A DNA stretch of 64,000 bases from Cytobacillus stercorigallinarum (GTDB lineage Bacteria > Bacillota > Bacilli > Bacillales > Cytobacillaceae): assembly GCF_014836495.1 (NCBI RefSeq), contig NZ_JACSQT010000001.1:844137-908136 (forward strand), written 5' to 3'. Under the pieces are notes generated by a model that worked only from the letters and a program-made list of their open reading frames with translations, searched no databases and was not told where the DNA came from. This document shows, one piece after another, positions 17,651 through 27,293 of the stretch (position 1 is the stretch's first letter; every line of letters begins with the position of its first letter). The translations under genes were made by a program, and so were the position numbers.

Positions 17651-18591
17651 ACAAAATTAGTAAAGGCATCGGCTCCATTCAAAAGCTAGGACCGGTTTTA
17701 GGTTTATTACTCATTATTATTATTTTATCGGTTATGAGTCCAAGCTTTACAACAGCTGACAATATACTTAACGTACTAAGACAAGTTTCAATTAATGCTT
17801 TAATTGCGTTTGGAATGACATTTGTTATCTTGACAGGTGGTATCGACTTATCAGTCGGTTCGATTTTAGCGCTATCTTCGGCACTGACTGCAGGTATGTT
17901 AGCAAGTGGTATGGATCCAATATTAGCCGTTCTTCTCGGTTTATTAGCAGGTGCTTTAATGGGACTTGTCAACGGTGTAATTATTGCAAAAGGTAAAGTC
18001 GCTCCTTTTATTGCAACATTAGCGACAATGACAATTTTCAGAGGGTTGACACTTGTTTATACAGAAGGTCGACCAATTACTGGATTATCTGATGCTTTTA
18101 GCTTTCAAATGATTGGTAAAGGTTATTTTCTCGGTGTACCATTTCCTGTTGTTACGATGCTGTTAGCATATTTATTTTTATACTTCTTATTAAAGAAAAC
18201 AACGTTTGGTCGCGGTGTTTATGCGATTGGTGGGAATGAAGAAGCCGCTAAGCTCTCTGGTTTAAAAGTGGATCGCTTGAAAATGGGTGTTTATGCGATT
18301 TCAGGACTATTTGCTGCTGTAGCCGGAATTACGTTAACTTCTCGTCTTGACTCTGCACAGCCAACAGCTGGTACAAGTTACGAATTAGATGCCATTGCGG
18401 CTGTTGTACTTGGTGGGACAAGTCTTTCAGGCGGACGCGGATGGATCTTTGGTACATTAATTGGTGCTTTGATTATTGGTGTACTAAATAATGGTTTGAA
18501 TTTATTAAACGTATCATCTTTCTACCAACAAGTGGTGAAGGGCGGCGTCATTCTATTAGCTGTACTAATTGATAGAAAGAAAGCTGCTTAA
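17647..18591 (+). CDS. rbsC: Ribose ABC transporter permease
   Basis: Membrane permease of 314 residues with eight to ten hydrophobic helices. Shows family sequences [20 protein letters not shown] and [19 protein letters not shown] and the C-terminal [17 protein letters not shown] loop that contacts the ATPase. Translationally coupled to rbsA. Confidence 0.96.
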   Translation: MNKISKGIGSIQKLGPVLGLLLIIIILSVMSPSFTTADNILNVLRQVSINALIAFGMTFVILTGGIDLSVGSILALSSALTAGMLASGMDPILAVLLGLLAGALMGLVNGVIIAKGKVAPFIATLATMTIFRGLTLVYTEGRPITGLSDAFSFQMIGKGYFLGVPFPVVTMLLAYLFLYFLLKKTTFGRGVYAIGGNEEAAKLSGLKVDRLKMGVYAISGLFAAVAGITLTSRLDSAQPTAGTSYELDAIAAVVLGGTSLSGGRGWIFGTLIGALIIGVLNNGLNLLNVSSFYQQVVKGGVILLAVLIDRKKAA

Positions 18592-18630
18592 CATATATGA
18601 TTTGCAAACCTATGAAGGAGGAATACTCAC

Positions 18631-19563
18631 ATGAAAAAAATATGGAAGCTTCTAACTTTGGTTTTAGTAGTCGCTTTATTAGGTGCATGTTCATTAAATA
18701 ATGGGGCTGATGATAATGAAGCAACTGGTAGTGATGAAAAAGCATCAGGTGAAAAAACAATTGGTCTATCAATTTCTACATTAAATAATCCTTTCTTTGT
18801 GACACTACGTGATAGTGCAGAAGCAAAGGCAAAAGAGCTTGGTTATGCGATTAAAACAGTAGATGCGCAAGACGACCCAGCAACACAAGTGAGTGATATT
18901 GAAGATTTAATTCAACAAGGGGTAGATTTATTAATTGTGAACCCAGCCGATTCAGCAGCGGTTGCTTCTGCCATTACATCAGCTAATAATGCAAATATCC
19001 CGGTTATTACTGTGGACAGAAGTGCTGAAGGTGGCGAAGTTGTCGCTCACGTAGCTTCTGATAATGCAGAAGGCGGTAAAATGGCAGGAGAATTTATCAT
19101 TGAACAACTTGGTGGAGAAGGAAAAGTAGTAGAACTTGAAGGGATCCCTGGTTCATCGGCAGCACGTGAAAGAGGTGCAGGTTTTAACGAAGCAATTGAA
19201 GCATCTGACAATGTGGAAGTGGCAACAAAACAATCTGCGAATTTTGATCGTGCAGAAGGCTTAACAGTAATGGAAAACATCATCCAGAGCAATAATGATG
19301 TTCAAGCTGTATTTGCTCATAATGATGAAATGGCGCTTGGTGCTTATCAAGCACTAACGGCTGCTGGATTGAAAGATGTCATTGTTGTTGGATTTGACGC
19401 AACAGATGATGCCGTCGCGGCAGTAGAAGGTGGCGACATGGCAGCAACAGTCGCTCAAAAACCAGATAGAATGGGCGAGCAAGCTTTAGAAACAGCCAAA
19501 AAAGTACTCGATGGTGAAACAGTGGAAGAATTTATTCCTGTTGAGTTAGAGTTAATTAAATAA
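18631..19563 (+). CDS. rbsB: Ribose ABC transporter substrate-binding lipoprotein
   Basis: Extracellular ribose-binding lipoprotein, 310 residues. A signal peptide ends in the lipobox LLGAC, with the lipidated Cys near 20, followed by an acidic Ser/Gly linker. The mature domain has GLSISTLNNPFFVTLRD, VDLLIVNPADS and FAHNDEMALGAYQAL, as in RbsB. GGAGG lies ahead of the ATG. It is the last gene of the operon and is followed by a hairpin terminator. Confidence 0.96.
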   Translation: MKKIWKLLTLVLVVALLGACSLNNGADDNEATGSDEKASGEKTIGLSISTLNNPFFVTLRDSAEAKAKELGYAIKTVDAQDDPATQVSDIEDLIQQGVDLLIVNPADSAAVASAITSANNANIPVITVDRSAEGGEVVAHVASDNAEGGKMAGEFIIEQLGGEGKVVELEGIPGSSAARERGAGFNEAIEASDNVEVATKQSANFDRAEGLTVMENIIQSNNDVQAVFAHNDEMALGAYQALTAAGLKDVIVVGFDATDDAVAAVEGGDMAATVAQKPDRMGEQALETAKKVLDGETVEEFIPVELELIK

Positions 19564-19585
19564 AGAATAAGATAGTGTTTGAATG

Positions 19586-19637
19586 AAGCGCGTGTCGATT
19601 CTGCTTTAAGGTGGAATGAACACGTGCTTTTTTTATT
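19586..19637 (+). terminator. Terminator of the ribose operon
   Basis: AGCGCGTGT pairs with ACACGTGCT (one G-T pair) around a 24-base loop and is followed by TTTTTTTATTTT. Confidence 0.75.
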
Positions 19638-19781
19638 TTCTAAGTGAACGCAGGTGATGGAAAAACGTGTAAAAAAATATATAGTCGCTTATTTAGAAAT
19701 GAGTGTATAATTATGGTAATCATTATATTTTGTGAAGAATCGAGTGGTAGAATGATCCCTGCAAATAATTTCGGAGTTGAT

Positions 19782-20273
19782 ATGACGAACGCCGCAACGC
19801 CTTATTTTCAAGTAGTGAAGGACAATCGAATTCGGTTTGGTTTGGAGACATTCAGACAATATCCCGGTTTAGCAAAAAGCTTATTTCATCACCTATTTCC
19901 TATAGAGCAAAAGTTAGATATGACGTTTATTTCTGGTTATCAAGATATTGATAGCAATAGGGTAAGGAGAGAAAAGTTAAATTTACGTCGATTTTTCAAG
20001 ATTAATAATTGGTCTAATAAAGTAGTTTGGCAAGAAGAAATGGGTTGTTATTTTGTCTATACAACGGTAAATCATGTGAAATCATCCGCGTTTTTTCGCT
20101 ATACCCTTAAAATGGTTGATGGTCATACTTCGCTTTATATTTGTTTTGTGCATCACGATTGTTTATTTTATATTAGTTCTGATGTACTGGATATTGTTGC
20201 AAATGCGCATACGATAAGGAGATTAAAAGAACTATTTCCTGAAATGTATGATACTTTCTACGAAGATGATTAA
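19782..20273 (+). CDS. Hypothetical protein
   Basis: Cytosolic protein of 163 residues in the preferred start (ATG 19782 after CGGAGTTGAT). The frame is open from 19644, so a longer form cannot be excluded. Features: an aromatic, basic centre (YQDIDSNRVRREKLNLRRFFKIN cluster), then two beta strands with Cys residues, and an acidic C-terminus (LFPEMYDTFYEDD). No recognised domain. Lies just after the rbs terminator, with no evident link to ribose use. Confidence 0.5.
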   Translation: MTNAATPYFQVVKDNRIRFGLETFRQYPGLAKSLFHHLFPIEQKLDMTFISGYQDIDSNRVRREKLNLRRFFKINNWSNKVVWQEEMGCYFVYTTVNHVKSSAFFRYTLKMVDGHTSLYICFVHHDCLFYISSDVLDIVANAHTIRRLKELFPEMYDTFYEDD

Positions 20274-20392
20274 TCTTCTGTGAAAATTAGCAAATAATGT
20301 TATCGTCTTCAAAAAAATAAATTTCGTACTATTTACCGAAAAAACTGTTATATGTATCCGTTGTCCAATGATTAAAGGATAGGAGGAAAATG

Positions 20393-20581
20393 ATGAATAT
20401 AAACAGGAAAGATTTACTTAATGCTGCATGGATTATTGGAATTTGCTTTATACTGGGATCGTGTACGATTGCTGGAGCGATTGAGAGCAATAGTTCAGTG
20501 AATGATGATTATTATGAACAACAAAGATTCAATGACAATTTTGAAAGGTTTATTGAAATACTCGAAGCGAAAGGGAATTAA
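20393..20581 (+). CDS. Small hypothetical membrane-anchored protein
   Basis: 62 residues: a hydrophobic segment AAWIIGICFILGSCTIAGAI, then a polar acidic tail with YYEQQRFNDNFERFIEILEA. Excellent AGGAGG site; ATG 20393 spaces better than 20390. LGSC could be a lipobox, but the N-terminus before it is short. Function unknown. Confidence 0.6.
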   Translation: MNINRKDLLNAAWIIGICFILGSCTIAGAIESNSSVNDDYYEQQRFNDNFERFIEILEAKGN

Positions 20582-20672
20582 ATAAAAGGGAAGAAAGAAA
20601 ATGCTATGACTAAAATATGGCGGTAAATTGTGCTTTACACAGGTGAAAAGAAAAAAGTAAAGTGGTGATAAG

Positions 20673-21137
20673 ATGTCTAGCGATTTAAATAGAATAAATA
20701 CCTTATTTGCCGAAAAAGCAGAATATTGGGATTTAGATGATTTACAGATTGATTATTTGAATGAAACCATTTCTTTAAAATTACTCAGTTGTCATAAACA
20801 ACAGATTAAGAAAACCTACATTTTTATAAAGGAAGTGATGTCGTTCTTTGTTTATCAAGAGGCTATTGAAGGGACGATACGTTTAAATGACCGTCGTTTT
20901 ACTGAGGCGAATTTATTAAGCGAAATTAGTTATCACAACAATGGTTTTGGTCATATAAAAATTGAAAACTTAGAATCAGATCTGAAAGAAATCGAGAAAT
21001 TACATGCAAAAACCAATTTCTATTTTCAAGTAAATAATAAAGACAATTTTTTCATTGAAGCCAATAGTGTGCAAATCAATGATGAACTGTTTGTAAACCT
21101 TCTTGCAGAAAGTGGAACACTTAAATATATAGACTGA
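20673..21137 (+). CDS. Hypothetical protein
   Basis: 154-residue soluble protein of alternating strands and helices without a motif I can name. AAAGTGGTG precedes the ATG. Possibly related to the YxiG-like immunity or orphan proteins of Bacillus, but this is only an impression of length and composition. Confidence 0.5.
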   Translation: MSSDLNRINTLFAEKAEYWDLDDLQIDYLNETISLKLLSCHKQQIKKTYIFIKEVMSFFVYQEAIEGTIRLNDRRFTEANLLSEISYHNNGFGHIKIENLESDLKEIEKLHAKTNFYFQVNNKDNFFIEANSVQINDELFVNLLAESGTLKYID

Positions 21138-21260
21138 TGACCTTTGTACTGAGTGAAGAAAGAATGATTTTGAGATTCAGTATTGCTTTCATAAAGATTT
21201 AAAGATATGCTAGATGTAGAGACTATTATACATAATAGTAGTCTTGTAATTTCATAGAAT

Positions 21261-21397
21261 ATCCTTCGGGGCAGGGTGAAATTCCCAACCGGCGGTGATG
21301 AGGGTGACCTCTTAGTCCGTGACCCGGGCTCAGGAATGAGAACGGTGGATTTGGTGTAATTCCAAAGCCGACAGTATAGTCTGGATGGGAGAAGGAT
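21261..21397 (+). promoter_or_regulatory. FMN riboswitch (RFN element)
   Basis: Canonical sequence blocks in order: CTTCGGGGCAGGGTGAAATT, CCCAACCGGCGGTGATG, AGTCCGTGACCCGGGCTC, GGTGGATTTGGTGTAATTCC, AAAGCCGACAGTATAGTC and GGATGGGAGAAGGAT. P1 is formed by ATCCTTC and GAAGGAT. It controls the riboflavin genes downstream by termination when FMN binds. Confidence 0.97.
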
Positions 21398-21460
21398 GCG
21401 TGTGTGTAAAAACGTTCAAAAACAGTTGATTTTGACGTTTATTTGGCCATGATTACTTTT

Positions 21461-21491
21461 CCCGTATACGTATTCGTATACGGGTTTATTT
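21461..21491 (+). terminator. Riboswitch-controlled terminator
   Basis: Perfect hairpin CCCGTATACG-TATT-CGTATACGGG followed by TTTATTTATT, 64 bases after the FMN aptamer: the expression platform. Confidence 0.85.
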
Positions 21492-21662
21492 ATTCATGAG
21501 TCTTTTTTAAGAATGGTGGTGATGAAATGGGATAACTATAAGTGTGAGTCGAACTTTTTTTGTAATATTCAACAAACTCTCCCGATACCGCGTCTTTGCC
21601 CCGAGCGGAAAATTCCAACTTTTATTAAAACGAACAAATCTTATACAGAGAGGTTGATCATT

Positions 21663-22304
21663 CTGTTTACAGGTATTATCGAAGAAATCGGTACTGTACA
21701 ACGAACGATTCAGCGCGGATCTACTATTCAAATAGTGTTAAATGCTACAAAGATTATGGATGATATCCATATCGGTGATAGTATCGCTGTGAACGGCGTT
21801 TGTTTAACAGTGACCGAATTCCAACAAAGAAGTTTTACAGCAGATGTGATGCCAGAAACTTTTCATGCGACATCGCTTTCCTCATTAAAAGTAGGGAGCA
21901 AGGTGAATTTAGAAAGGGCGATGTTAGCAGGTGGACGATTTGGCGGCCATTATGTAAGCGGTCATGTGGATGAAACGAGAAAAATTCTAAAAAAACAAAG
22001 AGTAGAAAATGCGATTTATCTTTCGGTTGCCTTATCCGAGCAATATCAGCATTTAATTCTACCGAAAGGATCTGTTGCTGTTGATGGCACTTCATTAACA
22101 GTGATGGAGGTTGGGGATGGATATTTTACGATTGCGCTAATTCCTCATACAGCTGAAGAAACGGTGATTAGTGAAAAATCGGTAAATGATCCCGTTAATA
22201 TTGAATATGATTTATTTGCAAAGTACGTAGTTGCCTTTACAGACACATCAAAACGTGAAAGAAATTTCCATCAGTTATTAGAGAATAATGGATTCTTAAG
22301 TTAG
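21663..22304 (+). CDS. ribE: Riboflavin synthase alpha chain
   Basis: Makes riboflavin from two 6,7-dimethyl-8-ribityllumazines, as a trimer. Two lumazine-binding repeats are visible: [11 protein letters not shown]... with [11 protein letters not shown] and [11 protein letters not shown], then [28 protein letters not shown]. About 213 residues, normal length. The conserved N-terminus (Met-Phe-Thr-Gly-Ile-Ile) falls on CTG at 21663. A GAGAGG ribosome site nine bases ahead suits it (or ATT 21660), so a non-AUG start is likely; ATG 21513 would add 50 unfamiliar residues. First gene of the FMN-riboswitch operon; ribD, normally here, is absent. Confidence 0.9.
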   Translation: MFTGIIEEIGTVQRTIQRGSTIQIVLNATKIMDDIHIGDSIAVNGVCLTVTEFQQRSFTADVMPETFHATSLSSLKVGSKVNLERAMLAGGRFGGHYVSGHVDETRKILKKQRVENAIYLSVALSEQYQHLILPKGSVAVDGTSLTVMEVGDGYFTIALIPHTAEETVISEKSVNDPVNIEYDLFAKYVVAFTDTSKRERNFHQLLENNGFLS

Positions 22305-22314
22305 GAGGGAACAT

Positions 22315-22929
22315 ATGAGTCACTCAATTGAAGAAGCGATAGCTGACTTGAAAAAGGGAAAAGTGATTATCGTTTGTGATGATGAGAATCGTGAGAATGA
22401 GGGTGATTTTATCGCTGTTGCCGAGTATGCATCAGCTGAAACGATCAACTTTATGGCAACAGTGGGAAGAGGGCTTATTTGCGTGCCGATTGAGCAGTCA
22501 ATCGCCAAAAAGCTAGACTTGCATCCGATGGTTACTAATAATACAGACAGTCACCAAACCGCCTTTACAGTCAGTATTGATTATAAAGAGACAACGACTG
22601 GTATAAGCGCATTTGAACGGTTTTTAACCGTAGAAAAGATGTTAGACGAAGAAACACAAGCAAAAGACTTCAATCGTCCAGGTCATATTTTCCCCCTTGT
22701 AGCGAAGGATGGTGGCGTCCTTGAGCGCTCAGGACATACGGAAGCGGCAGTTGATTTAGCGAAGTTGGCTTGTGCAAGTCCAGTCGGGATTATATGCGAA
22801 ATTATGAAAGAAAATGGTGAAATGGCTAGAGTAGCAGAGTTAGAGAAAGTAGCAGAAAAATATGATTTGAAGATGATTACGATTGAACAATTAATCTCTT
22901 ATAAGCAATCACAATTATTAACAAACTAA
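22315..22929 (+). CDS. ribB: 3,4-dihydroxy-2-butanone 4-phosphate synthase (RibB only)
   Basis: Converts ribulose-5-phosphate to the four-carbon precursor of lumazine. The 204-residue protein carries the full RibB domain: [13 protein letters not shown] (metal and catalytic acids), [20 protein letters not shown] and [13 protein letters not shown]. In most Bacillus this domain is fused to GTP cyclohydrolase II (RibA). Here the chain ends cleanly, 17 bases before ribH, with no trace of RibA in any frame. GGAGG before the ATG; ribE ends ten bases upstream. Confidence 0.95.
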   Translation: MSHSIEEAIADLKKGKVIIVCDDENRENEGDFIAVAEYASAETINFMATVGRGLICVPIEQSIAKKLDLHPMVTNNTDSHQTAFTVSIDYKETTTGISAFERFLTVEKMLDEETQAKDFNRPGHIFPLVAKDGGVLERSGHTEAAVDLAKLACASPVGIICEIMKENGEMARVAELEKVAEKYDLKMITIEQLISYKQSQLLTN

Positions 22930-22946
22930 TATAGGAGTGAAGTAGA

Positions 22947-23414
22947 ATGAATACAATACTAGAAGGACATTTAATTGGTACGGGAATGAAAGTAGCCGTT
23001 GTTGTATCGCGGTTTAATGAGTTTATTACAAAAAAATTATTAGATGGCGCATTGGATAGCTTCAAGCGTCACGATGTAGCTGAGGAGGATATTACGATCG
23101 CTTGGGTACCTGGTGCGTTTGAAATTCCCCTAGCGGCAAAAAAACTCGCAGAAAGTGGCAAATACGATGCGGTCGTTGCCCTTGGAACAGTCATTAGAGG
23201 GGCCACGCCACATTTTGATTATGTGAATGCAGAGGTAGCCAAAGGAGTAGCAGCGACTTCATTGCAAACAGGCATACCAGTAATCTTTGGTGTGTTAACA
23301 ACTGATTCTATTGAACAAGCGATTGAGAGAGCGGGTACAAAAGCAGGTAACAAAGGCTGGGAGGCAGCTGTTAATGCGATTGAAATGAGTAATTTCAATA
23401 AACATTTTCGTTAA
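22947..23414 (+). CDS. ribH: 6,7-dimethyl-8-ribityllumazine synthase
   Basis: Condenses the RibB product with the pyrimidine intermediate to give lumazine; forms capsids. 155 residues with [48 protein letters not shown] and the [14 protein letters not shown]-terminus. Last rib gene of the operon. Confidence 0.96.
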   Translation: MNTILEGHLIGTGMKVAVVVSRFNEFITKKLLDGALDSFKRHDVAEEDITIAWVPGAFEIPLAAKKLAESGKYDAVVALGTVIRGATPHFDYVNAEVAKGVAATSLQTGIPVIFGVLTTDSIEQAIERAGTKAGNKGWEAAVNAIEMSNFNKHFR

Positions 23415-23543
23415 TAATTAATTTTCTTTGCTCCCTCTTTCTTTTTCTCGTTATAATAATATTAACGGTTATATTCACATGAATAATGGTTATAGCATGA
23501 ATAGAAGTTAAATGAAGAGCCTAAAAGAGAAAGAGGGTTTATG

Positions 23544-24533
23544 ATGAAATTAGAATTAATTAAATGTCACGGTTCGGGAAATGATTTTTTTATCATTGAT
23601 GAGATGGAGCAGTCGTTTGGCTGGAGTGATAAAGAACGAGCGAACTTAACGATTAGTCTTTGTAATCGTACCAGCGAACTTGGTGCGGATGGGATTTTAT
23701 TTATATTAGCAAGTGAAGATGCTGATGCGAAAATGCGAGTTTTTAATGCAGATGGTTCTGAAGCTTCCATGTGTGGTAACGGTCTTCGTTGTGTCGCGAG
23801 ATATGTATGTGAGAAATTGAAAATCAAAGAGGCGACAATTGATACGATGAAAGTTACCCTTCAAGTTAGTAAAGAAGACGATATTTATAAAGATATCCCT
23901 ACTTACAAGGTAGAAATTTCTCCGGTGTCTTTTGATGTTGCTACTTTGCCACTTCACATTGATCAGCATCAATTAATTAATGAAAAGATTGAAGAGCTTT
24001 CAGAAGATATCGCTTTTACTGCTCTTTCTGTTCCTAATCCCCATCTTGTGGCTATTGTCGAAAACGAGGAGTTGCAATCAGATATTCAAGAGGAATTAAG
24101 TTTGTATGTCAACGGAGAAAATGATTACTTTCCTGATGGGGTAAATGTGAGTTTCGTCAAACCTCTTCCAGAAAGTGGCATCTTTGTTCGTACGTATGAA
24201 AGAGGAGTGGGCTTTACAAATGCATGCGGAACAGCGATGTCCGCTTCAAGTTTAGTTACTTGTATGCAAAGTATCAATACCTATGAGCAACCGATTGAGG
24301 TTTATAACAACGGTGGTAAGGTCCGTTGTGTTGTTCATAAGCAAAATGATACCTTTACAATCGATCTGATTGGTAACGCCAGCTTTGTCTATCAATGTAC
24401 AATTGAAGTAGATATAAATCACCCGGGGACATTTACCATCGATAGCTCAGAAGAATATATTGAAGAAATGATGCAATATGCGAAGTTACAACAAGAGGCT
24501 TCTGCTTTTTTAACCAAGCAATTAAATGCTTAA
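23544..24533 (+). CDS. dapF: Diaminopimelate epimerase
   Basis: PLP-independent epimerase making meso-diaminopimelate for lysine and peptidoglycan. The two catalytic Cys sit in SMCGNGLRCVARYV (about residue 77) and TNACGTAMSASSLV (about 231). N-terminal KCHGSGNDFFIIDE and ELGADGILF are also typical. The 329 residues exceed the usual 270-285 because of a C-terminal extension after the second domain. ATG 23544 is spaced better from AAAGAGGG than ATG 23541. Lies 129 bases after ribH, probably with its own promoter. Confidence 0.92.
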   Translation: MKLELIKCHGSGNDFFIIDEMEQSFGWSDKERANLTISLCNRTSELGADGILFILASEDADAKMRVFNADGSEASMCGNGLRCVARYVCEKLKIKEATIDTMKVTLQVSKEDDIYKDIPTYKVEISPVSFDVATLPLHIDQHQLINEKIEELSEDIAFTALSVPNPHLVAIVENEELQSDIQEELSLYVNGENDYFPDGVNVSFVKPLPESGIFVRTYERGVGFTNACGTAMSASSLVTCMQSINTYEQPIEVYNNGGKVRCVVHKQNDTFTIDLIGNASFVYQCTIEVDINHPGTFTIDSSEEYIEEMMQYAKLQQEASAFLTKQLNA

Positions 24534-24571
24534 GAGCCCTTGTATGATTATTAAGAAAGAAATAAGTTTTG

Positions 24572-24617
24572 AACCGAAACGGCACTAAGCGTAAATAGTG
24601 TTGTTTCGGTTTTTTTG
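24572..24617 (+). terminator. Terminator after dapF
   Basis: ACCGAAACGGCACTA pairs with TAGTGTTGTTTCGGT (one mismatch) and is followed by TTTTTTGTTTTT. Confidence 0.85.
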
Positions 24618-24723
24618 TTTTTGCATCTCAATTGCAGGTCGTTCATATGATATTTGCATTGCTATTGTAGCTTCTAAAATGACGAGTAAACCACATTTAC
24701 TAAGGTTTCACTTGTGTATAGCC

Positions 24724-25932
24724 TTATCCTTTTTTTAATGAATGAATAATGTTTGCGATTGTGTCATTTTTGGTTTCGAAAAAGCTTGCCATTGGACATG
24801 GATCAGTTAAACGAGACTTACTAATGTTGTCTAATGTAAAGTTCTTCCTTTGCAGTTGTTTGTCCACTTCGTCCCAATAGAGTGGGGCTGCTACAATTGC
24901 TCCTTCTCTGCCTCTTGGAGAGTAGGGCGCAATCATCGTTTTTCCTTCTGCATGTTGAATATAATCGATATATAACTTTTTCCCGCGATTCTTTTTCATC
25001 CTTTCTGTCGTATATAAATCTGGGTTTTTTTCAACTAAATAGGAAGCTATGAATGAAGTGAACAGTCTCGTATCCTCATAAGAAAAATGATGATGCATAA
25101 TTGGGATATGTACTTGTATCCCCTTTCCACCCGTTAATTTTGGAAAGCCAATAATATTTAATTCCTCAAAAATCTTGTTTAGTTTCTGTGCAACAGTAAC
25201 AGCTAGTAAAAAATGTGTTTCATCAGGTGGGTCAAGGTCGAACACAATTTCAAGCGGATGTTCACTGTCAATTGTTTCAAAAGGGGTATGATACTCTAGT
25301 GCTAATTGATTACCTAGCCAAACAAGTGTAGATAAATCATTACATAAGATATAGTCGATTTCGTCTTTTGTAAAAGAAGTAACAAATGACGGTGCATAAT
25401 CAGGTTTATTCTTCTGATAGAAAAATTCTCTCCCTATATAGCCATGTGGATAGCGAATGGTTGTTAACAATCTATTCTTCACAAACGGTAACAACCGTGG
25501 AGAGACGGAAACAAGATAAGCAATGAGTTGCTCTTTATTAATCTTTGGGTTGTCCCATAACGGTTTTTCCGGGTGGGTCACTTCAATAGAAGGATCGATG
25601 TTAGCATTTTCTATCAATAATCTCTCCCATGTACATGTATCCCATTGCTCATTCGGTAAGAATTGCATAAATTGAGGCAGTATAAAAGTATCCTCAATTA
25701 TGTCTCGAAAGCAAAGTTGAATACAAATGCTTGGGGAGATGGTGTATTTTGTTTGATTTACTTTGCTTCCATTTTTTTGGATCAATTTTACTAAAATAGC
25801 CAATTCCTGTTCATTTAGACCTTCAGAAAATTCACCCATTACCTTTACTTCATTTTGTTGTACGATACTATATTCAAACTGATTAGTTGTAATATTCCAG
25901 CCGGTAATAAAGAAACGACCTTTTTTCCTCAT
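24724..25932 (-). CDS. NHEJ primase-polymerase (stand-alone LigD polymerase domain)
   Basis: Archaeo-eukaryotic-primase-type polymerase that fills ends during Ku-dependent end joining. About 402 residues. The C-terminal 270 are the LigD_Pol domain: HPEKPLWDNPKINKEQLIAY, NDLSTLVWLGNQLALE, IVFDLDPPDE (catalytic Asp pair), TGGKGIQVHIP and YIDYIQHAEGKTMIAPYSPR. The first 120 look like the end of a ligase OB-fold (SICIQLCFRD with an FILPQFMQFLP turn), so the protein appears to be the back half of a LigD. Met at 25932 is favoured by a GAAGGT site; the frame is open to 25977. Divergent from the ligase gene. Confidence 0.88.
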   Translation of the reverse strand: MRKKGRFFITGWNITTNQFEYSIVQQNEVKVMGEFSEGLNEQELAILVKLIQKNGSKVNQTKYTISPSICIQLCFRDIIEDTFILPQFMQFLPNEQWDTCTWERLLIENANIDPSIEVTHPEKPLWDNPKINKEQLIAYLVSVSPRLLPFVKNRLLTTIRYPHGYIGREFFYQKNKPDYAPSFVTSFTKDEIDYILCNDLSTLVWLGNQLALEYHTPFETIDSEHPLEIVFDLDPPDETHFLLAVTVAQKLNKIFEELNIIGFPKLTGGKGIQVHIPIMHHHFSYEDTRLFTSFIASYLVEKNPDLYTTERMKKNRGKKLYIDYIQHAEGKTMIAPYSPRGREGAIVAAPLYWDEVDKQLQRKNFTLDNISKSRLTDPCPMASFFETKNDTIANIIHSLKKG

Positions 25933-26044
25933 ATTGACCTTCAACATCCTTTTTCTTTCATTCTGTTTTCTATTCATAAAACGTATTACACATGGTCATA
26001 GTATGGTTAGATTAAAAAAAGACATACAAGTGAGGAGCAATCCA

Positions 26045-26950
26045 ATGAAGCCAATTATTCCTTTTGAACCAAAAATGACAAATGAGATTCCAAAAGGCGA
26101 TCAGTGGATTGCGCAGGTAAAGTGGGATGGTACAAGGATATTGTCCTATTATGAAAAAGAGAAATTGACGCTCTTTAATCGAAAGGGAAATGAGCGCACC
26201 CTCCAATATCCGGAAATACAACGATTGCCATCATTGATTAAGGGGAATTCCTTCATTTTAGATGGAGAAGTAATCGCTTTTCAAGATGGTGTACCCTCTT
26301 TTTATGATGTAATGAGAAGAGATCGCCGGAAAAATACAATAACGATCAATCAATTACAAACAGAAATTCCAATTACTTATATGATATTTGACCTCTTATA
26401 TTATAACGGTAAATGGCTGATTGAAACCCCATTACATAGACGCCAGGATATGTTAAGGGAAATGATCCAGCCAACAAATGAGATTCAAATTGTCCAAAGT
26501 TTTAGAGACTGCCATTCATTATATGAAGCAGTCATAGAGCAAGGGCTAGAGGGCATTGTATGTAAAGATTTAAATAGTAATTATATATTAGGTGGAAAAG
26601 ATGAACGCTGGTTAAAAAAGAAAAAAGAACAGGACCTTATTGCTGTTGTTGGAGGGGCAACTTATAATGGATCACTTATTCGTTCACTTGATTTAGGTGT
26701 ATATAATGAAGAGGGTGAGCTCATTTATATCGGCAGTGCAGGTTCGAGCAAGCTTACTTTAAAAGATTGGCGTGAAGTGACAGAAGTGACAAACCAAATT
26801 ATTCAGGAGAAAAGTCCATTCCATAATTATAGTGGATTATTAAAAAAACATGAATGGTTATCCCCGGTTTTAAATGTGAAGGTTACTTTTTTAGAATGGA
26901 CAAAAGATCATACGATGAGGCAACCAGTCATTCAATCGTTTGTTTTTTAA
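26045..26950 (+). CDS. ATP-dependent DNA ligase (stand-alone LigD-type ligase)
   Basis: Seals breaks in the NHEJ pathway. 301 residues. Adenylation-domain motif KWDGTR carries the nucleotidyl Lys at position 26; ILDGEVIAF, MIFDLLYYNG, LEGIVCKDLNS and RWLKKKKEQD are motifs III-V. The OB-fold ends with KVTFLEWTKDHTMRQPVIQSF. Matches the N-terminal half of Bacillus LigD. ATG 26045 follows GTGAGGAG. Starts 112 bases from the divergent polymerase gene and is upstream of ku. Confidence 0.9.
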   Translation: MKPIIPFEPKMTNEIPKGDQWIAQVKWDGTRILSYYEKEKLTLFNRKGNERTLQYPEIQRLPSLIKGNSFILDGEVIAFQDGVPSFYDVMRRDRRKNTITINQLQTEIPITYMIFDLLYYNGKWLIETPLHRRQDMLREMIQPTNEIQIVQSFRDCHSLYEAVIEQGLEGIVCKDLNSNYILGGKDERWLKKKKEQDLIAVVGGATYNGSLIRSLDLGVYNEEGELIYIGSAGSSKLTLKDWREVTEVTNQIIQEKSPFHNYSGLLKKHEWLSPVLNVKVTFLEWTKDHTMRQPVIQSFVF

Positions 26951-27047
26951 AAAGTTTAAGGGTAGGTTTTTGCCTACAGCAAATTTAGGTGTTTTACATA
27001 GGTTATAAGGAGTATATAGAGAGAACGACTATAGAGGAGGTTATCTA

Positions 27048-27293
27048 TTGACTCAACACTTTTACCCGGCAGCTACACAGACTCATTTTTATAGAAGGCC
27101 TTATGGGGGTCGTCCTGGTTTCGGGGGAGGCCCAGGTTTTGGCGGTCCCGGTTTTGGGAGACCCGGTTTTGGTTTTGGTGGTCCATTTTTAGGCGGTGTA
27201 GCGACAGGCTTATTGGGTGGCGCATTATTAGCACCTCTGGTTTATCCACCTTATCCTGTATATCCACCATACCCACCTTATCCGGTTTATTAA
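27048..27293 (+). CDS. Gly/Pro/Tyr-rich spore-coat-like small protein
   Basis: 81 residues of low complexity: PGFGGGPGFGGPGFGRPGFG repeats, a short hydrophobic GGVATGLLGGALLAPL, then YPPYPVYPPYPPYPVY. Composition resembles small coat or exosporium proteins of Bacillales, but no specific family is assigned. TTG start after GAGGAGG. Lies between the NHEJ ligase and ku. Confidence 0.65.
   Translation: MTQHFYPAATQTHFYRRPYGGRPGFGGGPGFGGPGFGRPGFGFGGPFLGGVATGLLGGALLAPLVYPPYPVYPPYPPYPVY

Noticed and set aside
22877..22947. Frameshifted RibA domain after ribB
   Set aside because: Only 17 bases separate the ribB stop from the ribH start, so no room for even a fragment; the domain is absent, not broken.
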